Translations under genes and position numbers: made by a program | Shown: piece by piece, positions 63,850 through 64,000 of the stretch | Layout of the letters: the number at the start of each line of letters is the position of its first letter | How positions within the stretch are numbered: position 1 is the first letter of the stretch | DNA from: Trichobilharzia szidati | Lineage: Eukaryota > Platyhelminthes > Trematoda > Strigeidida > Schistosomatidae | Reading direction: 5' to 3' | DNA: 64,000 nt | Assembly (NCBI GenBank): GCA_944472155.2 | Contig: OX235275.1 | Location: 58,111,228 to 58,175,227 of the forward strand | Notes under the pieces: model-generated | Database searches by the model: none | What the model was told of the DNA's origin: nothing | The model's input: the letters and a program-made list of their open reading frames with translations, nothing else

Positions 63850-63944
63850 ATGACAAGAGAAGAGCAATCACAATCAACTTAATCATCTTTTTGCTAGTGT
63901 TCATTGTGATTACATTTATTTATAGGTTTCTCAATGCATGTTGA
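63850..63944 (+). CDS. candidate terminal exon with a membrane segment
   Basis: After CATATGCAG (63849), in phase 1, the frame reads DDKRRA, then INLIIFLLVFIVITFIYRF and LNAC before TGA. This is a single strong transmembrane segment preceded by basic residues, matching the phase left by exon 1 at 6808. An alternative acceptor (CGCTACAG, 63837) gives the same frame. T-rich DNA often encodes hydrophobic peptides by chance, and the exon is over 50 kb from exon 1, so this is tentative. Confidence 0.25.
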
Positions 63945-64000
63945 TTGATCTGTTTAAAAATGATGATCCGACACTGATGATCAGGTTTCTTATTTTTTAA

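Noticed and set aside
1..64000. CRISPR arrays, rRNA genes, bacterial operons
   Set aside because: None seen; all repeats are dispersed transposon families or simple repeats, and the DNA is clearly eukaryotic.

Overview
The window is AT-rich, gene-poor animal DNA built almost entirely from transposable-element remnants. The combination seen here points to a blood fluke (Schistosoma or a close relative): many Penelope-like elements (PLEs) with GIY-YIG endonucleases, tRNA-headed SINEs carrying schistosome-type hammerhead motifs, RTE-like and CR1-like non-LTR retrotransposons and a Merlin transposase relic. The species cannot be fixed from the sequence. No intact conserved host protein gene is visible.

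Element names used here are local labels. PLE-A: 16978, 17857-20990 (split), 26630, 28610-31790 (split), 35467, plus a terminal foldback at 11771. PLE-B: 18649-20710 and 62680. PLE-C: 8430, 12325, 38060, 39811. PLE-D: 5092, 24638-25945, 28119. PLE-E: 12176 and 46391. PLE-F: 10846, 16250, 28714-30475, 59180. Unclassified PLE scraps lie at 2630, 4538, 41590, 49985 and 61380. Non-LTR families: RTE-a (15365, 17078, 22397, 33848, 54700), RTE-b (1, 13428) and a CR1-like family (9595, 31800, 42365). SINE families: SINE-A and SINE-B (tRNA-like head followed by a hammerhead-like core), SINE-C (tRNA-like head, no hammerhead) and SINE-D (S. mansoni alpha-like hammerhead stem).

Layout. 1-6.5 kb holds old fragments and unassigned DNA. 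6.7-6.8 kb holds a TATA box and a short signal-peptide exon that could start a micro-exon gene whose introns would be the repeats that follow. 8.4-13.2 kb is a pile of PLE pieces and a CR1-like relic. 13.4-18 kb holds RTE pieces. At 18.6-20.7 kb a young PLE-B has landed inside an old PLE-A. 21-25.9 kb has SINE-A, RTE-a and an internally inverted PLE-D. At 26.6-31.8 kb PLE-F sits inside PLE-A, with two near-identical SINE-C copies nearby. 35.5-37.3 kb and 39.8-41.4 kb hold PLE-A and PLE-C copies with inverted arms. 42.4-44 kb is CR1-like, 46.4-47.3 kb PLE-E, 47.5-48 kb Merlin. The rest is mainly SINEs in head-to-head pairs, ending in PLE-F and PLE-B fragments.

The main theme is that at least six PLE copies share one architecture: a 5'-truncated reverse transcriptase/endonuclease body whose 5' end is joined to an inverted copy of its own 3' end. 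Arm lengths run from about 32 to about 600 bp, several copies have target-site duplications of 12-15 bp, and most arms carry hammerhead-like folds. The second lead is the possible micro-exon gene, which is tentative and needs transcript evidence.
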